Below, in pieces: positions 8,327-19,536 of a stretch of DNA of 64,000 nucleotides. Under the pieces are notes generated by a model. The model was not told the origin of the DNA and did not search any database. It saw only the letters and a program-made list of their open reading frames with translations. Origin of the DNA: Microbacteriaceae bacterium PS02066 (GTDB lineage: Bacteria > Actinomycetota > Actinomycetes > Actinomycetales > Microbacteriaceae). Every line of letters begins with the position of its first letter. The stretch's first letter is position 1. The translations under genes were made by a program, and so were the position numbers. Location of the stretch: NCBI GenBank assembly GCA_029959545.1, contig JASCPH010000006.1, forward strand, positions 20,682 through 84,681. The letters run 5' to 3'.

Positions 8327-8399
8327 TGGAGCCTAGGAGATTCGAACTCCTGACATCCTGCTTGCAAAGCAGGCGCTCTACCAACTGAGCTAAGGCCCC
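8327..8399 (-). tRNA. tRNA-Ala (TGC anticodon)
   Basis: A 73-nt cloverleaf on the minus strand: GGGGCCT acceptor paired with AGGCTCC, discriminator A, D-arm TTAGCTCAGTTGGTAGAGC, anticodon loop with TGC in CTTTGCAAG, T-arm AGGAGTTCGAATCTCCT. CCA is not encoded. It lies 13 bases downstream of tRNA-Ile; the Ile-Ala pair downstream of gyrA is typical of actinobacteria. Confidence 0.96.
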
Positions 8400-8412
8400 G
8401 TGAGAAGGGTGG

Positions 8413-8486
8413 TGGGGCTACCAGGACTTGAACCTGGGACCTCTTCATTATCAGTGAAGCGCTCTAACCGCCTGAGCTATAGCCCC
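8413..8486 (-). tRNA. tRNA-Ile (GAT anticodon)
   Basis: A 74-nt cloverleaf on the minus strand: GGGGCTA acceptor paired with TAGCCCC, discriminator A, anticodon GAT in the loop CTGATAA, T-arm CCAGGTTCAAGTCCTGG. No CCA is encoded. It lies between the DUF3566 gene and tRNA-Ala, and the two tRNAs are probably one transcript. Confidence 0.97.
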
Positions 8487-8552
8487 GTTCGGCACCTCGC
8501 GGCGCCAACCTCCAAGACTTTACCGGATGCGGACCGGTTTGACCAATCGCGG

Positions 8553-8957
8553 TCAGTTGGAGGTGAAGCCGACCAGCAGACCGCCGGTGACCTTGACCGC
8601 GAGGTTGTAAATGCCCGCGATGACCGCACCGAGAACCGTCACGACGATGAGGTTCAGAATGGCCACGACGGCCGCGAACGCCATCACCTGCGGGAGCCCC
8701 ACGAACTGGCTGAGCGAGAGCGAGCCGTCCGAGAACGACTTGAAGAACTCGTCGGCCTGACCGATGAGCCCCGTCGTCTGGACGACCAGGTAGACCAGCA
8801 GGAACGACACGACGGTGACGATCGCCAGAGCGACAGCCGCCAGGAACGACAGCTTGACCGCCGACCAGAAGTCGACGTAGACGAGGCGGAGACGAACCTG
8901 CTTGGCGCTCGTCTTGCTGCTCGACTTCTTGGCGAGCTTGTCGGCTACCGTGCTCAT
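8553..8957 (-). CDS. DUF3566-family membrane protein
   Basis: A 134-residue protein with a basic N-terminus, two hydrophobic helices (about 37-60 and 92-121) and the central [20 protein letters not shown] motif of DUF3566. This family is almost always encoded directly downstream of gyrA in actinobacteria. The ATG overlaps the gyrA stop (ATGA), implying coupling. Function is unknown; one suggestion is a link between membrane and chromosome. Confidence 0.9.
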   Translation of the reverse strand: MSTVADKLAKKSSSKTSAKQVRLRLVYVDFWSAVKLSFLAAVALAIVTVVSFLLVYLVVQTTGLIGQADEFFKSFSDGSLSLSQFVGLPQVMAFAAVVAILNLIVVTVLGAVIAGIYNLAVKVTGGLLVGFTSN

Positions 8958-11512
8958 GCGTCAGTACTCTCCTCGGGAACGGTGGCGGCCGCCTCGGTCT
9001 CCTGCGATGCATCGGCGTCCGCTGCATCCGCGAGGCGCCGCTCGCTGTTGCGGGCGATCGCGATGATCCGGTCGTCATCATCCGGTCGGGCGAAAACGAC
9101 GCCCATGGTGTCGCGACCCTTCGCAGGGACCTCGGCCACGGCAGAGCGTACCACCTTGCCACTGGCAAGAACCACAAGGACCTCGTCGTCGTCTCCGACG
9201 ATCAGAGCGCCCGCCAGATCGCCCCGATCCTCGTGCAGTTTGGCCACCTTGATGCCCAGTCCACCGCGGCTCTGGACGCGGTACTGGTCCACATCCGTGC
9301 GCTTGGCGTACCCGCCCTCGGTGACCACGAACACGTCACCGTCGACGGAGGCGACGGATGCCGACAGCAGGCTGTCGTCGCCGCGGAACGACATCCCCTT
9401 GACGCCCTCCGTGGAGCGGCCCATGGGCCGCAGCGACGCATCGGTCGCCGTGAAGCGCAGCGACATTCCGTGACGGCTGACCAGCAGGATGTCGTCGCTC
9501 TCGTCGACCAGGAGCGCGCTGACGAGCTCGTCCTCCTCGCGCAGGCGGATCGCGATGACGCCGCCCTGGCGGTTGGTGTCGTACTCCGACAGGCGCGTCT
9601 TCTTCACGAGTCCGCCGCGGGTGGCGAGCACGAGATACGTCGCGACCGCGTAGTCGCGGATGTCGAGGATCTGCGCGATCTCCTCGTCCGGCTGCAGTGC
9701 AAGCAGGTTGGCGACGTGCTGACCCTTCGCGTCGCGACCGGCCTCGGGGACCTCGTAGGCCTTGGCGCGGTAGACGCGTCCCTTGTTCGTGAAGAACAGG
9801 AGCCAGTGATGCGTCGTCGTGACGAAGAAGTGCTCGACCACGTCGTCGGCGCGCAGTTGGGCGCCCTTGACGCCCTTACCGCCCCGGTGCTGTGAGCGGT
9901 AGTTGTCGCTGCGCGTGCGCTTGATGTAGCCGGCGCGGGTGATGGTGAGCACCATCTCCTCTTCCGGGATGAGGTCTTCCACCGACATGTCGCCGTCGAA
10001 CCCGTAGAGGATCTGCGTACGACGCTCGTCGCCGTACTTCGCGACGATCTCCGTCAGCTCCTCGCGCACGATCGTGCGCTGACGGGCGGGCGTCGCCAGG
10101 ATGTCCTGGTAGTCCGTGATCTGCGCCTGCAGCTCTTCGGCCTCGTCGATGATCTTCTGCCGCTCGAGGGCAGCCAGACGACGCAGCTGCATCTGGAGGA
10201 TCGCATCGGCCTGGATGTCGTCGATGTCGAGCAGCCTCTTCAGCCCGCCGCGCGCATCGTCGACGGTCGCGGACGCGCGGATGAGGGCGATGACCTCGTC
10301 GAGCGCGTCGAGCGCCTTCAGGTAGCCGCGCAGGATGTGCATGCGCTCTTCGGCCTTACGCAGGCGGAATGCCGTGCGGCGCACGATCACGTCGATCTGG
10401 TGGGTGATCCAGTAGGAGACGAAGCCGTCGAGCGAGAGCGTGCGCGGCACGCCGTCGACGATCGCCAGCATGTTGGCACCGAAGTTGTCCTGCAGCTGCG
10501 TGTGCTTGTACAGGTTGTTCAGGACGACCTTGGCGACCGCATCCCGCTTGAGGACGACGACCAGTCGCTGACCGGTGCGGTCGCTCGACTCGTCGCGGAT
10601 GTCGGCGATCCCGGTGATCTTGCCGTCGCGGGCGAGGTCGCGGATCTTGACGGCGACGTTGTCGGGGTTCACCTGGTAGGGCAGCTCGGTGATCACGAGG
10701 CACGTGCGGCCCTGGATCTCCTCGATGTTGACCACCGCGCGCATCGTGATCGAGCCGCGACCGGTGCGGTATGCCTCGATGATGCCGCGCGTGCCGAGGA
10801 TCTGCGCGGAGGTCGGGAAGTCGGGTCCCTTGATGCGCTGGATCAGTGCCTCGAGCAGCTCCTCCTGCGTGGCCTCGGGGTGATCCAGCGCCCACAGCAC
10901 GCCGTCGGCGACCTCACGGAGGTTGTGCGGGGGGATGTTGGTGGCCATACCGACGGCGATACCGACGGAGCCGTTGACGAGGAGGTTCGGGAAGCGCGCC
11001 GGGAGCACGACCGGCTCCTGCGTCTGCCCGTCGTAGTTGTCGACGAAGTCGACGGTGTCTTCCTCGATGTCGCGCACCATCTCGAGCGCGAGCGGAGCCA
11101 TCTTCGTCTCGGTGTAGCGGGGGGCCGCCGCGCCCTGGTTGCCGGGCGAGCCGAAGTTCCCCTGACCGAGTGCCAGCGGGTAGCGCAGCGACCACGGCTG
11201 AACGAGGCGCACGAGTGCCTCGTAGATGGGGGAGTCGCCGTGCGGGTGGTACTGACCCATGACCTCGCCGACGACACGGGCGCACTTCGAGAAGGACTTG
11301 TCGGGGCGGAAGCCGCCGTCGTACATGCCGTAGATCACGCGGCGGTGCACGGGCTTGAGGCCGTCTTCCACGCGCGGCAGCGCGCGGCCGACGATCACGC
11401 TCATCGCGTAGTCGAGGTAGCTGCGCTGCATCTCGGACTGCAGGTCGACCTGGTCGATGCGACCGTGGTCGTGCTCGGCGGGCTCCGTCGTCGGACGCTC
11501 TTCGTCAGTCAT
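8954..11512 (-). CDS. gyrA: DNA gyrase subunit A
   Basis: An 852-residue breakage-reunion subunit of DNA gyrase, which introduces negative supercoils as an A2B2 complex. The catalytic Tyr is at about 133 (AAPRYTE), preceded by the quinolone-resistance region [15 protein letters not shown] at 89-103. There, Ser94 and Glu98 occupy the positions of E. coli Ser83 and Asp87. A GyrA-box-like [10 protein letters not shown] lies in the C-terminal pinwheel domain, with several repeats. The C-tail is acidic. It is preceded by gyrB with a 68-base gap and coupled to the DUF3566 gene. Confidence 0.98.
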   Translation of the reverse strand: MTDEERPTTEPAEHDHGRIDQVDLQSEMQRSYLDYAMSVIVGRALPRVEDGLKPVHRRVIYGMYDGGFRPDKSFSKCARVVGEVMGQYHPHGDSPIYEALVRLVQPWSLRYPLALGQGNFGSPGNQGAAAPRYTETKMAPLALEMVRDIEEDTVDFVDNYDGQTQEPVVLPARFPNLLVNGSVGIAVGMATNIPPHNLREVADGVLWALDHPEATQEELLEALIQRIKGPDFPTSAQILGTRGIIEAYRTGRGSITMRAVVNIEEIQGRTCLVITELPYQVNPDNVAVKIRDLARDGKITGIADIRDESSDRTGQRLVVVLKRDAVAKVVLNNLYKHTQLQDNFGANMLAIVDGVPRTLSLDGFVSYWITHQIDVIVRRTAFRLRKAEERMHILRGYLKALDALDEVIALIRASATVDDARGGLKRLLDIDDIQADAILQMQLRRLAALERQKIIDEAEELQAQITDYQDILATPARQRTIVREELTEIVAKYGDERRTQILYGFDGDMSVEDLIPEEEMVLTITRAGYIKRTRSDNYRSQHRGGKGVKGAQLRADDVVEHFFVTTTHHWLLFFTNKGRVYRAKAYEVPEAGRDAKGQHVANLLALQPDEEIAQILDIRDYAVATYLVLATRGGLVKKTRLSEYDTNRQGGVIAIRLREEDELVSALLVDESDDILLVSRHGMSLRFTATDASLRPMGRSTEGVKGMSFRGDDSLLSASVASVDGDVFVVTEGGYAKRTDVDQYRVQSRGGLGIKVAKLHEDRGDLAGALIVGDDDEVLVVLASGKVVRSAVAEVPAKGRDTMGVVFARPDDDDRIIAIARNSERRLADAADADASQETEAAATVPEESTDA

Positions 11513-11580
11513 TCGTCTCTTCTTCTCTGCGTCGGTGTCGTGTCATCTGACGGATGCGGCTCGCGCCGCATCCGGGGGGA

Positions 11581-13662
<2,082 letters not shown>

Positions 13663-13735
13663 AGCGGAGGCTCTTCACGGGGCGTGTACGCCCGTGTGCC
13701 GTCGTAAACGGAGGTGAGATACGTCCGTAGATGCC

Positions 13736-14227
13736 TTATCCGTAGGTATCTCGGGGACCGCGCCCTGGAACGGCTCTGGGACCCCATTTCCATGAGGGGA
13801 CGTCCGGGCCGATGAAGCGGACGTTCTGGACCCCCGCATCCGGGAAGCGTTGCGCGATCGTGGTCACGATGTGCGTGCGCATCAACCGCAACTGCTTCGC
13901 CCAGGCTGTGGAGTCGCACTGCACGGTGAGCACTCCCGCATCCAGGCCCACCGGGCGCGTATGGCGGGCGGTCTCCTCACCGGCGACGACCTCCCACTGC
14001 CGGACGAGGTCCGCGCGCGCGAGAAGCGGGTCCCATCCGGCCTGCTTCGTCCAGTGCGCGAGCACGTCTCCGACGCCGTGCGGGTCACGGCCGGGCGTGA
14101 ACGGCGCATCCTCGTCGCCTGTGCCGCGACGTGTACGCCTCTTCGCCCCGCGACGCGACGTCGGCTCGAGACCGCGGAGACGCAGGTAGGTGCTGAGGGT
14201 CTCCGGGACCTCGTCCTCATCACTCAT
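13736..14227 (-). CDS. DUF721 (DciA-like) protein
   Basis: A 163-residue protein whose C-terminal domain (about 50-140) has the DUF721 pattern: WEVVAGEETARHTRPVGLDA, then GVLTVQCDSTAWAKQLRLM. The N-terminal 50 residues are basic (RRGAKRRTRRGTG). DUF721 members include DciA, a loader or partner of DnaB helicase; in actinobacteria this gene is fixed between recF and gyrB, as here. The start overlaps the recF stop by eight bases. A DciA role in helicase loading is a reasonable family inference, since no dnaC is present. Confidence 0.88.
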   Translation of the reverse strand: MSDEDEVPETLSTYLRLRGLEPTSRRGAKRRTRRGTGDEDAPFTPGRDPHGVGDVLAHWTKQAGWDPLLARADLVRQWEVVAGEETARHTRPVGLDAGVLTVQCDSTAWAKQLRLMRTHIVTTIAQRFPDAGVQNVRFIGPDVPSWKWGPRAVPGRGPRDTYG

Positions 14228-15374
14228 CGTCGCTGACCTCGAGGATGCGTCCCGCCTCGACGCGCACCGTGCGCCCGCGGAGCTGTGCGGGAACGTCCGC
14301 CTCGACGGCGGCGGTCACCACGACCTGCTCGAAATCCGCGACGAGGGAGGCGAGCCGCATCCGCCGGTCGGCGTCGAGCTCGGCAAAGACGTCGTCGAGG
14401 ATGACGATCGGGTCCCCGAGCAGTGAATCGGCACGCAACAGCTGTGCAGAGGCCAGTCGCAGCGCAAGCGCCACGGACCAGGACTCGCCGTGCGACGCGT
14501 ATCCCTTCACGGGAAGCGCGCGGATGCGGAGCATGAGGTCGTCGCGGTGCGGACCCACGAGCGTCACGCCGCGGTCGAACTCCGCGGTGCGCTTCGCCGC
14601 GAGGGCTGCGCGGAAGGCCTCGGCCGTCACGGCCCCCGACGCCACGCGCTGATCATCGCCATCCTCCGGATCGAAGCCGGCGATGGAGTTCGCCCATTCG
14701 AGCTCGGGCGAGTGATCGGCCCCCGCGATGGCTGCGTAGGCGGCAACGAGATGCGGATGCAGGTCGGCGGCGAGCCGCGTGCGAGCCTCGATGATCTCGG
14801 TGCCGAGAGCGATGAGCTTGTCGTCCCAGACGTCGAGGGTCGGGAGTGCGTCGCCGCGCAGCCCGCGGGCTCGCGCGGACTTCAGCAGCGCGGTGCGCTG
14901 CTTGAGCACGCGGTCGTAGTCGGCGATGACGCCGGCGAGGCGAGGGGAGAGCTGTACGAGCAGCTGATCGGCGAACCGCCGGCGGGCGGAAGGATCTCCC
15001 CGCACGATCTGCAGATCCTCCGGGGCGAACAACACGACCTGCGCGTAACGCGGCAGCTCCGCGGAGCGCACCGGTGCCCCGCCGACGCGTGCCTTGTTCG
15101 ATCCCTGCTTGTTGATCTGGATCTCGAGCTGGATGTGACGCTCACCGTGACCGAGACGTGCACGGACGAAGGCCGCATCCGCTCCAGAACGCACCAGCGG
15201 CGCGTCGGCCGACACGCGATGCGAGCCGAGGGTCGCGAGGTAGGTGACGGCCTCGGCCAGGTTGGTTTTGCCCTGACCATTGCGCCCGACGAGCAGGTTC
15301 GCCCCGCGGGTGAACTCGAGGTCGGCGTGTTCGTAGTTTCGGAAGTCGACGAGACTCAGGCGTTCCACGATCAC
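14220..15374 (-). CDS. recF: DNA replication and repair protein RecF
   Basis: A 384-residue SMC-like ATPase that helps RecA load at gaps via RecOR. Walker A is NLLVGRNGQGKTNLAEAV at about 26-43; the signature region is LRLASAQLLR and Walker B VILDDVFAELD lies around 330-340. Start is GTG (MIVERLSLVDFRNYEHADLE). It stands directly downstream of dnaN, in the usual order dnaA-dnaN-recF-DUF721-gyrB-gyrA. Confidence 0.97.
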   Translation of the reverse strand: MIVERLSLVDFRNYEHADLEFTRGANLLVGRNGQGKTNLAEAVTYLATLGSHRVSADAPLVRSGADAAFVRARLGHGERHIQLEIQINKQGSNKARVGGAPVRSAELPRYAQVVLFAPEDLQIVRGDPSARRRFADQLLVQLSPRLAGVIADYDRVLKQRTALLKSARARGLRGDALPTLDVWDDKLIALGTEIIEARTRLAADLHPHLVAAYAAIAGADHSPELEWANSIAGFDPEDGDDQRVASGAVTAEAFRAALAAKRTAEFDRGVTLVGPHRDDLMLRIRALPVKGYASHGESWSVALALRLASAQLLRADSLLGDPIVILDDVFAELDADRRMRLASLVADFEQVVVTAAVEADVPAQLRGRTVRVEAGRILEVSDDE

Positions 15375-15405
15375 CGGACAACCCTACGGCGACGGTGCGA
15401 CGCGG

Positions 15406-16554
15406 TCAGCGCAGCAGCAGGTTCGGCTGCAGCAGGTACTTGAACTCGCCCTCGCCGGCGCGCTCGACCGACGTCTGCGGCGTCACGAGGATGGGGCTGA
15501 GCTTGTTCGCGTTGTCGCTGGAGGTGAAGGTGATGCGCGAGAACTCGCTGCGCACGGCCGAGAGCGACTCGAGCAGGTACTGCGGGTTGAGCCCCAGGGT
15601 GACATCGTCGCCGGTCAGCGTCGCATCGACGGACTCGGAGGCGCGGGCTTGCTCGGTTCCCGACGCCTCCATCGCGACGCCCTCGGCGGTGAACGTGAAA
15701 CGCAGCGGCGCGGAGCGGTCGAGCACGAGCGCGACACGGCGCACGGCCTCGGCGAGCTCGGCGGTGTTCACCACGGCGTGATGCGCGGTCTGCTCCGGGA
15801 ACAGGCGACGCACGGGAGGGAAGTTGCCCTTGATCAGCAGCGAGGTCACCGTCTTGTTGCCGGACGTGAAGGCGATGATCTCGCGATCGCCCGAGCCGGA
15901 GAACGCGATCGAGATGTTCTCACCGTGTGAGAAGGTCTTGCCGACCTCCTGCAGCGTGCGCGCCGGAACGAGAGCCGTCGTGCTCTCACCGTCGGTCGTG
16001 GCCGGACCGTCCCAGGGGATCTCGCGCAAGGCGACCCGGTACCGGTCGGTGGCCACGAGGCTGAGCTGTGTGCCACTCACTTCGAGCTGCACACCCGTGA
16101 GCACCGGCGTCACATCGTCGCGCGATGCCGCGAAGGCCACCTGAGCGATCGCCGTCGCGAACTCCTCAGCGGGAACGAGACCGGATTCGCCCGACACTTC
16201 GGGAATCGCCGGGTACTCCTGAACGGGCATCGATGCGAGCGTGAAGCGAGCCGATCCACAGGTGAGCAGGATGCCGTCGTCGTCCACCTCGATCTGAATG
16301 GGGGCGTTCGGCAGGCGGCTGGCGATGTCGGAGAGCAGACGGCCGTGGACGAGGATCGTGCCGGGCGCATCCACCGAAGCCTCGATCGTGGTGCGCGCGG
16401 ATGCCTCGTAGTCGAATGCCGAGAGGGACAGCCCCTCAGAACCGGCCTCGATCAGCACGCCCGCCAGGATCGGCTGCGGGTTGCGCTGCGGCAGGAGCTT
16501 GACGACGAATGACACGGCTTCGCTGAAAACGTCGCGATTGACCTGGAACTTCAC
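15406..16554 (-). CDS. dnaN: DNA polymerase III beta sliding clamp
   Basis: A 382-residue processivity clamp that forms a ring dimer on DNA and tethers the polymerase. GTG at 16554 was chosen because the protein then begins MKFQVNRDVFSEAVSFVVKL, the usual actinobacterial DnaN start; the frame is open 33 codons further but those read as oriC DNA. Three DnaN domains are seen, ending NLLLR. It is the first gene left of oriC. Confidence 0.97.
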   Translation of the reverse strand: MKFQVNRDVFSEAVSFVVKLLPQRNPQPILAGVLIEAGSEGLSLSAFDYEASARTTIEASVDAPGTILVHGRLLSDIASRLPNAPIQIEVDDDGILLTCGSARFTLASMPVQEYPAIPEVSGESGLVPAEEFATAIAQVAFAASRDDVTPVLTGVQLEVSGTQLSLVATDRYRVALREIPWDGPATTDGESTTALVPARTLQEVGKTFSHGENISIAFSGSGDREIIAFTSGNKTVTSLLIKGNFPPVRRLFPEQTAHHAVVNTAELAEAVRRVALVLDRSAPLRFTFTAEGVAMEASGTEQARASESVDATLTGDDVTLGLNPQYLLESLSAVRSEFSRITFTSSDNANKLSPILVTPQTSVERAGEGEFKYLLQPNLLLR

Positions 16555-16992
16555 AGTGCTCCCTCTCCGGCGGGCTGGGCTTACCCATGCTAGTGCTGCG
16601 AATGGTCCAGGCGAAGAACACGCTTCCCGCCCCCAGAGGTGATCGCACGTCAATGAAGAGTGATTTGAGATTCATCTTGTTAACAACTGTGCAAACTGTG
16701 GATAAGTCGGTGGATGACTCTCGGCGTCTGGGAACTACACACGTGTGAGATGTGGACGCGCTGCGGACGGAGCTGTCGAACACGGATCGTGTCATTCGTC
16801 GAGCTCGAGCGTTCTCCACACACGATCGCCGTGTCGTTCACATCGTCCGTCGGCGTTTCGCACAGTTATCCACAAGTTGTCCACATGTGTGAAAGCGCAG
16901 GATGAGGCCGCGCGGAACGATTGTCAAATGAGAGTCTTCCCGCGCCCCAAAAGACGAACCCCACGGCGCGCGGCCGTGGGGTTCGAGAAGTG
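16555..16992. other. oriC: Chromosomal origin of replication, oriC (dnaA-dnaN intergenic region)
   Basis: 438 bases without a gene between dnaA and dnaN. Clear DnaA boxes are TGTGGATAA at 16697-16705, TTATCCACA at 16866-16874 and TTGTCCACA at 16877-16885. Weaker ones (TGTGGACGC, CTCCACACA) lie between. An AT-richer stretch at about 16650-16695 next to dnaN, including TTAACAACTGTGCAAACTG, is a candidate unwinding element. Context (dnaA on one side, dnaN on the other, parABS nearby) is the standard actinobacterial origin. Confidence 0.9.
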
Positions 16993-18405
16993 TCAGCGCC
17001 CTGCTCTACCGAGCTGGGTGGTGATCTCGGAGACCTGGTTGTAGATCGAGCGACGCTCCTTCATGAGGTCGCTGATCTTCTTGTAGGCGTACATGACGGT
17101 CGTATGGTCGCGGTTGCCGAAGAGCTGACCGATCTTCGGCAGCGAGAGGTTCGTGCGCTCCCGGCACAGATACATCGCGATTTGGCGAGCGGTCGCGATT
17201 GCCTGCGAACGGCTCGATCCGTAAAGGTCGTCGACCGACAGCTTGAAGTACTGCGCCGTGGCCGTGATGATGTCCGTCGGCGAGATGACGTTGGTGTCGT
17301 CCTGGTCGACGATGTCTCGTAGCACTTGCTGCGCCAGCGACATGTCGAGCGTCGACCGGTTGAGGCTGGCGAAGGCCGAGACGCGGATGAGGGCGCCCTC
17401 GAGCTCGCGGATGTTGCTGGAGACGACGGTCGCGATGTACTCCATGACCTCCGGCGGGATCTGGAGCCGCTCGTTCTGCGCTTTCTTGCGGAGGATGGCG
17501 ATGCGGGTTTCGAGGTCCGGAGCCTGGACGTCGGTGATCAGACCCCACTCGAACCGGCTCCGCATCCGATCCTCGAAGCCGGTGAGGTGCTTGGGCGGGA
17601 CGTCGCTGGTGATCACGACCTGCTTGTCGTGGTCGTGGAGGGTGTTGAAGGTGTGGAAGAAGGCTTCCTGCGTCTCGGCGCGTCCCTGGAGGAACTGGAT
17701 GTCGTCGATCAGGAGGATGTCGACGTCGCGGTAGCGCGCCTGGAACGCCGAGCCCCGGTTGTTGGCGATGGAGTTGATGAAGTCGTTCGTGAACTCTTCG
17801 CTCGAGACGTAGCGCACGCGGATGCCGGGATACAGGCTCAGGGCGTAGTCGCCGATGGCGTGCAGCAGGTGCGTCTTTCCGAGTCCCGAGTCGCCGTAGA
17901 TGAACAGCGGGTTGTATGCCTTGGCGGGTGCTTCGGCAACGGCGACCGCCGCCGCGTGAGCGAAGCGGTTCGACTGGCCGATGACGAACCGGTCGAAGGT
18001 GTACTTCGGGTTCAGACGGGTGTCTGCGCGAGCGGATGCGGGATCCGCGGCCTCGGCGGCCGGCGCGGGTGCGGCGACGGGCTGCTCGATGACCATGGTC
18101 TGCACCGGTACCTCTGCCGTGAGGTGCGCATCGATCAGCTCCGGATTGACGACGACTCTGAAGCCGGTGATCTCGTTCGCCGATGCCTGCGCGAGGGCTT
18201 CGAGGATCATCGGACGAAGCCGCTTGTTGAGCTGTGCAGCGGTGAGATCATTGGGGACGTCGAGATACAAGAACCCCGACATCACGCCCTGGGCGAGTGC
18301 CAGGTTGAGGAAGCCGTGCATCTGCGGCGAGACTCGGGCGTCGCTGCCCAGGATCTCGAGAGCCGCCGACCACACCGGGACGTCGGGAGTGTCTTGCGCG
18401 GTCAT
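16993..18405 (-). CDS. dnaA: Chromosomal replication initiator DnaA
   Basis: A 470-residue AAA+ initiator that binds DnaA boxes and melts oriC. Walker [16 protein letters not shown] is at about 170-184 and Walker B is [13 protein letters not shown]. The C-terminal DnaA signature [20 protein letters not shown] sits in domain IV. The ATG at 18405 follows an AAGGGG ribosome site, giving [20 protein letters not shown]; a longer frame upstream was rejected. Two DnaA boxes upstream suggest autoregulation. Confidence 0.98.
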   Translation of the reverse strand: MTAQDTPDVPVWSAALEILGSDARVSPQMHGFLNLALAQGVMSGFLYLDVPNDLTAAQLNKRLRPMILEALAQASANEITGFRVVVNPELIDAHLTAEVPVQTMVIEQPVAAPAPAAEAADPASARADTRLNPKYTFDRFVIGQSNRFAHAAAVAVAEAPAKAYNPLFIYGDSGLGKTHLLHAIGDYALSLYPGIRVRYVSSEEFTNDFINSIANNRGSAFQARYRDVDILLIDDIQFLQGRAETQEAFFHTFNTLHDHDKQVVITSDVPPKHLTGFEDRMRSRFEWGLITDVQAPDLETRIAILRKKAQNERLQIPPEVMEYIATVVSSNIRELEGALIRVSAFASLNRSTLDMSLAQQVLRDIVDQDDTNVISPTDIITATAQYFKLSVDDLYGSSRSQAIATARQIAMYLCRERTNLSLPKIGQLFGNRDHTTVMYAYKKISDLMKERRSIYNQVSEITTQLGRAGR

Positions 18406-18449
18406 GGTCCCCTTCTTGGCCGGGCGAGAACGCGCCGGTGCGCGACACC

Positions 18450-18558
18450 TGTGGATAACTGCGCGAGCCACGCTAGTCAGCGAGGCTCCAGAGAGCAAAC
18501 TCCGGCGTCGTTCCGGGGGTGTGTCGATTCAGGGTGTCGGGGACGGCGCTGTGGATAA
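18450..18558 (-). promoter_or_regulatory. DnaA boxes in dnaA-rpmH intergenic region
   Basis: Two 9-mers TGTGGATAA at 18450-18458 and 18550-18558 match the DnaA box on the minus strand. They lie in the 291-base divergent gap between dnaA and rpmH, where the promoters of both genes must be. A possible rpmH promoter is TTGAGT at 18580 and TAGTCT at 18603 with 17-base spacing, which is weak. No gene was found in the gap. Confidence 0.65.
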
Positions 18559-18696
18559 TGGCGGGTTGAGCTGCGCGGTTTGAGTTCTGGCGGTTCGCGC
18601 CTTAGTCTTAGTCGGTTGACTTATGCCCTCGAGGCAGTCCCCGACCACGTCTGAAGGCTTCGCCTTCGGGTGGCAACCGTTTCCCGGAGAGATCCC

Positions 18697-18834
18697 ATGA
18701 GCAAGCGTACGTTCCAGCCCAACAACCGCCGTCGCGCCAAGAAGCACGGCTTCCGCGCTCGTATGCGCACCCGCGCCGGCCGCGCCATCCTTTCGGCACG
18801 CCGCGCCAAGGGCCGCACCGAGCTCTCGGCCTGA
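18697..18834 (+). CDS. rpmH: 50S ribosomal protein L34
   Basis: A 45-residue, extremely Arg/Lys-rich protein, [20 protein letters not shown] onward, with the L34 motif [17 protein letters not shown]. It is shorter than a 60-residue search cutoff but unmistakable. A GGAGAG ribosome site precedes the ATG. It is the first gene of the rightward rpmH-rnpA-yidD-yidC operon. Confidence 0.98.
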   Translation: MSKRTFQPNNRRRAKKHGFRARMRTRAGRAILSARRAKGRTELSA

Positions 18835-18842
18835 CCCTTCCG

Positions 18843-19178
18843 TTGCTCTCGCGGCCGAACCGACTGACCGACGGCGCCGAGTACAAGGCTGTCGTCCGTC
18901 GCGGCGTGCGATGTTCCGGTCCCCACACCGTCACGTACGTGGTGGCATCCGGTGACGATCGTGCTGCACGGTTCGGATTCATCGTGAGCAAGAAGGTCGG
19001 CACGGCGGTCGCTCGCAATCGCGTCCGCCGGCGGCTCAAAGCAATCTGCGCGTCCGCGCTCCCGACAGTGGTCAGGGGCGCGGACGTTGTCGTGCGCGTG
19101 CTGCCCGGTGGCGCAGATGCCTCCTTCGCGGAGCTCGACGCCGAAGTGAAGCGATGCCTTGCCCGGAGGGCGTCGTGA
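18843..19178 (+). CDS. rnpA: Ribonuclease P protein component
   Basis: A 111-residue basic protein that supports the RNase P RNA in 5' maturation of tRNA. The RnpA signature RFGFIVSKKVGTAVARNRVR is followed by RRLK at about 46-69. The start codon is TTG (MLSRPNRLTDGAEYKAVV), eight bases after rpmH, as common for this gene. The stop overlaps the yidD GTG. Confidence 0.96.
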   Translation: MLSRPNRLTDGAEYKAVVRRGVRCSGPHTVTYVVASGDDRAARFGFIVSKKVGTAVARNRVRRRLKAICASALPTVVRGADVVVRVLPGGADASFAELDAEVKRCLARRAS

Positions 19179-19531
19179 GCACCTCGACGCTGCCGATGGC
19201 GTCCGTCGGCGAGGCGACGATGCCGGAGCACAGCTGGGTGCGCGCGATTCCGCTACTGCCGCGCAACCTCGTGCTCGGTCTTCTCCATGGTTACCGTGCG
19301 ACGATCTCGCATACGTACGGCGACGTCTGCAAGTACTACCCGTCCTGTTCCGCCTACGCGGTGGGGGCGGTTCAGCAGCATGGTGCGGCGAAGGGCGCGG
19401 CGCTGACCGCCGCTCGGATCGCGCGGTGCCACCCCTGGGCCGAGGGCGGGATCGATGATCCGCCTGCCCACGCGAACTTCTCCCACGCACTGACCCGGCA
19501 CGGATTCGTCGTGCCACTGAGAAAGGACTGA
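19175..19531 (+). CDS. yidD: Membrane protein insertion efficiency factor YidD
   Basis: A 118-residue YidD protein with the family core YGDVCKYYPSCSAYAVGAVQ and the conserved CHPWAEGGIDDP toward the C-terminus. GTG at 19175 overlaps the rnpA stop (GTGA); this start is favoured over an upstream ATG lying inside rnpA. YidD supports insertion of proteins together with YidC, encoded five bases downstream. Confidence 0.93.
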   Translation: MSTSTLPMASVGEATMPEHSWVRAIPLLPRNLVLGLLHGYRATISHTYGDVCKYYPSCSAYAVGAVQQHGAAKGAALTAARIARCHPWAEGGIDDPPAHANFSHALTRHGFVVPLRKD

Positions 19532-19536
19532 TCCCC

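Larger units (their letters stand above)
6019..8372. mobile_element. Decayed tRNA-Ala-associated islet carrying DUF3037/HipA-like pair
   Basis: About 2.3 kb bounded on the right by the intact tRNA-Ala 3' half (8327-8372) and on the left by its degenerate copy (6019-6064). Inside are two co-transcribed leftward genes (DUF3037 and HipA-like kinase) and one uncertain short frame. No integrase or transposase is left. The orientation fits: tRNA-Ala is on the minus strand, so its 3' end faces the insert. That this is an old integrated element is inference from the paired tRNA sequences. Confidence 0.55.

Noticed and set aside
8208..8384. Extension of the short 7932 frame into tRNA-Ala
   Set aside because: The first codons would be the tRNA gene itself; this is a frame running by chance through it.
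16555..16653. N-terminal extension of dnaN from 16653
   Set aside because: It would add 33 residues from oriC DNA with no family match; GTG at 16554 gives the standard DnaN start.
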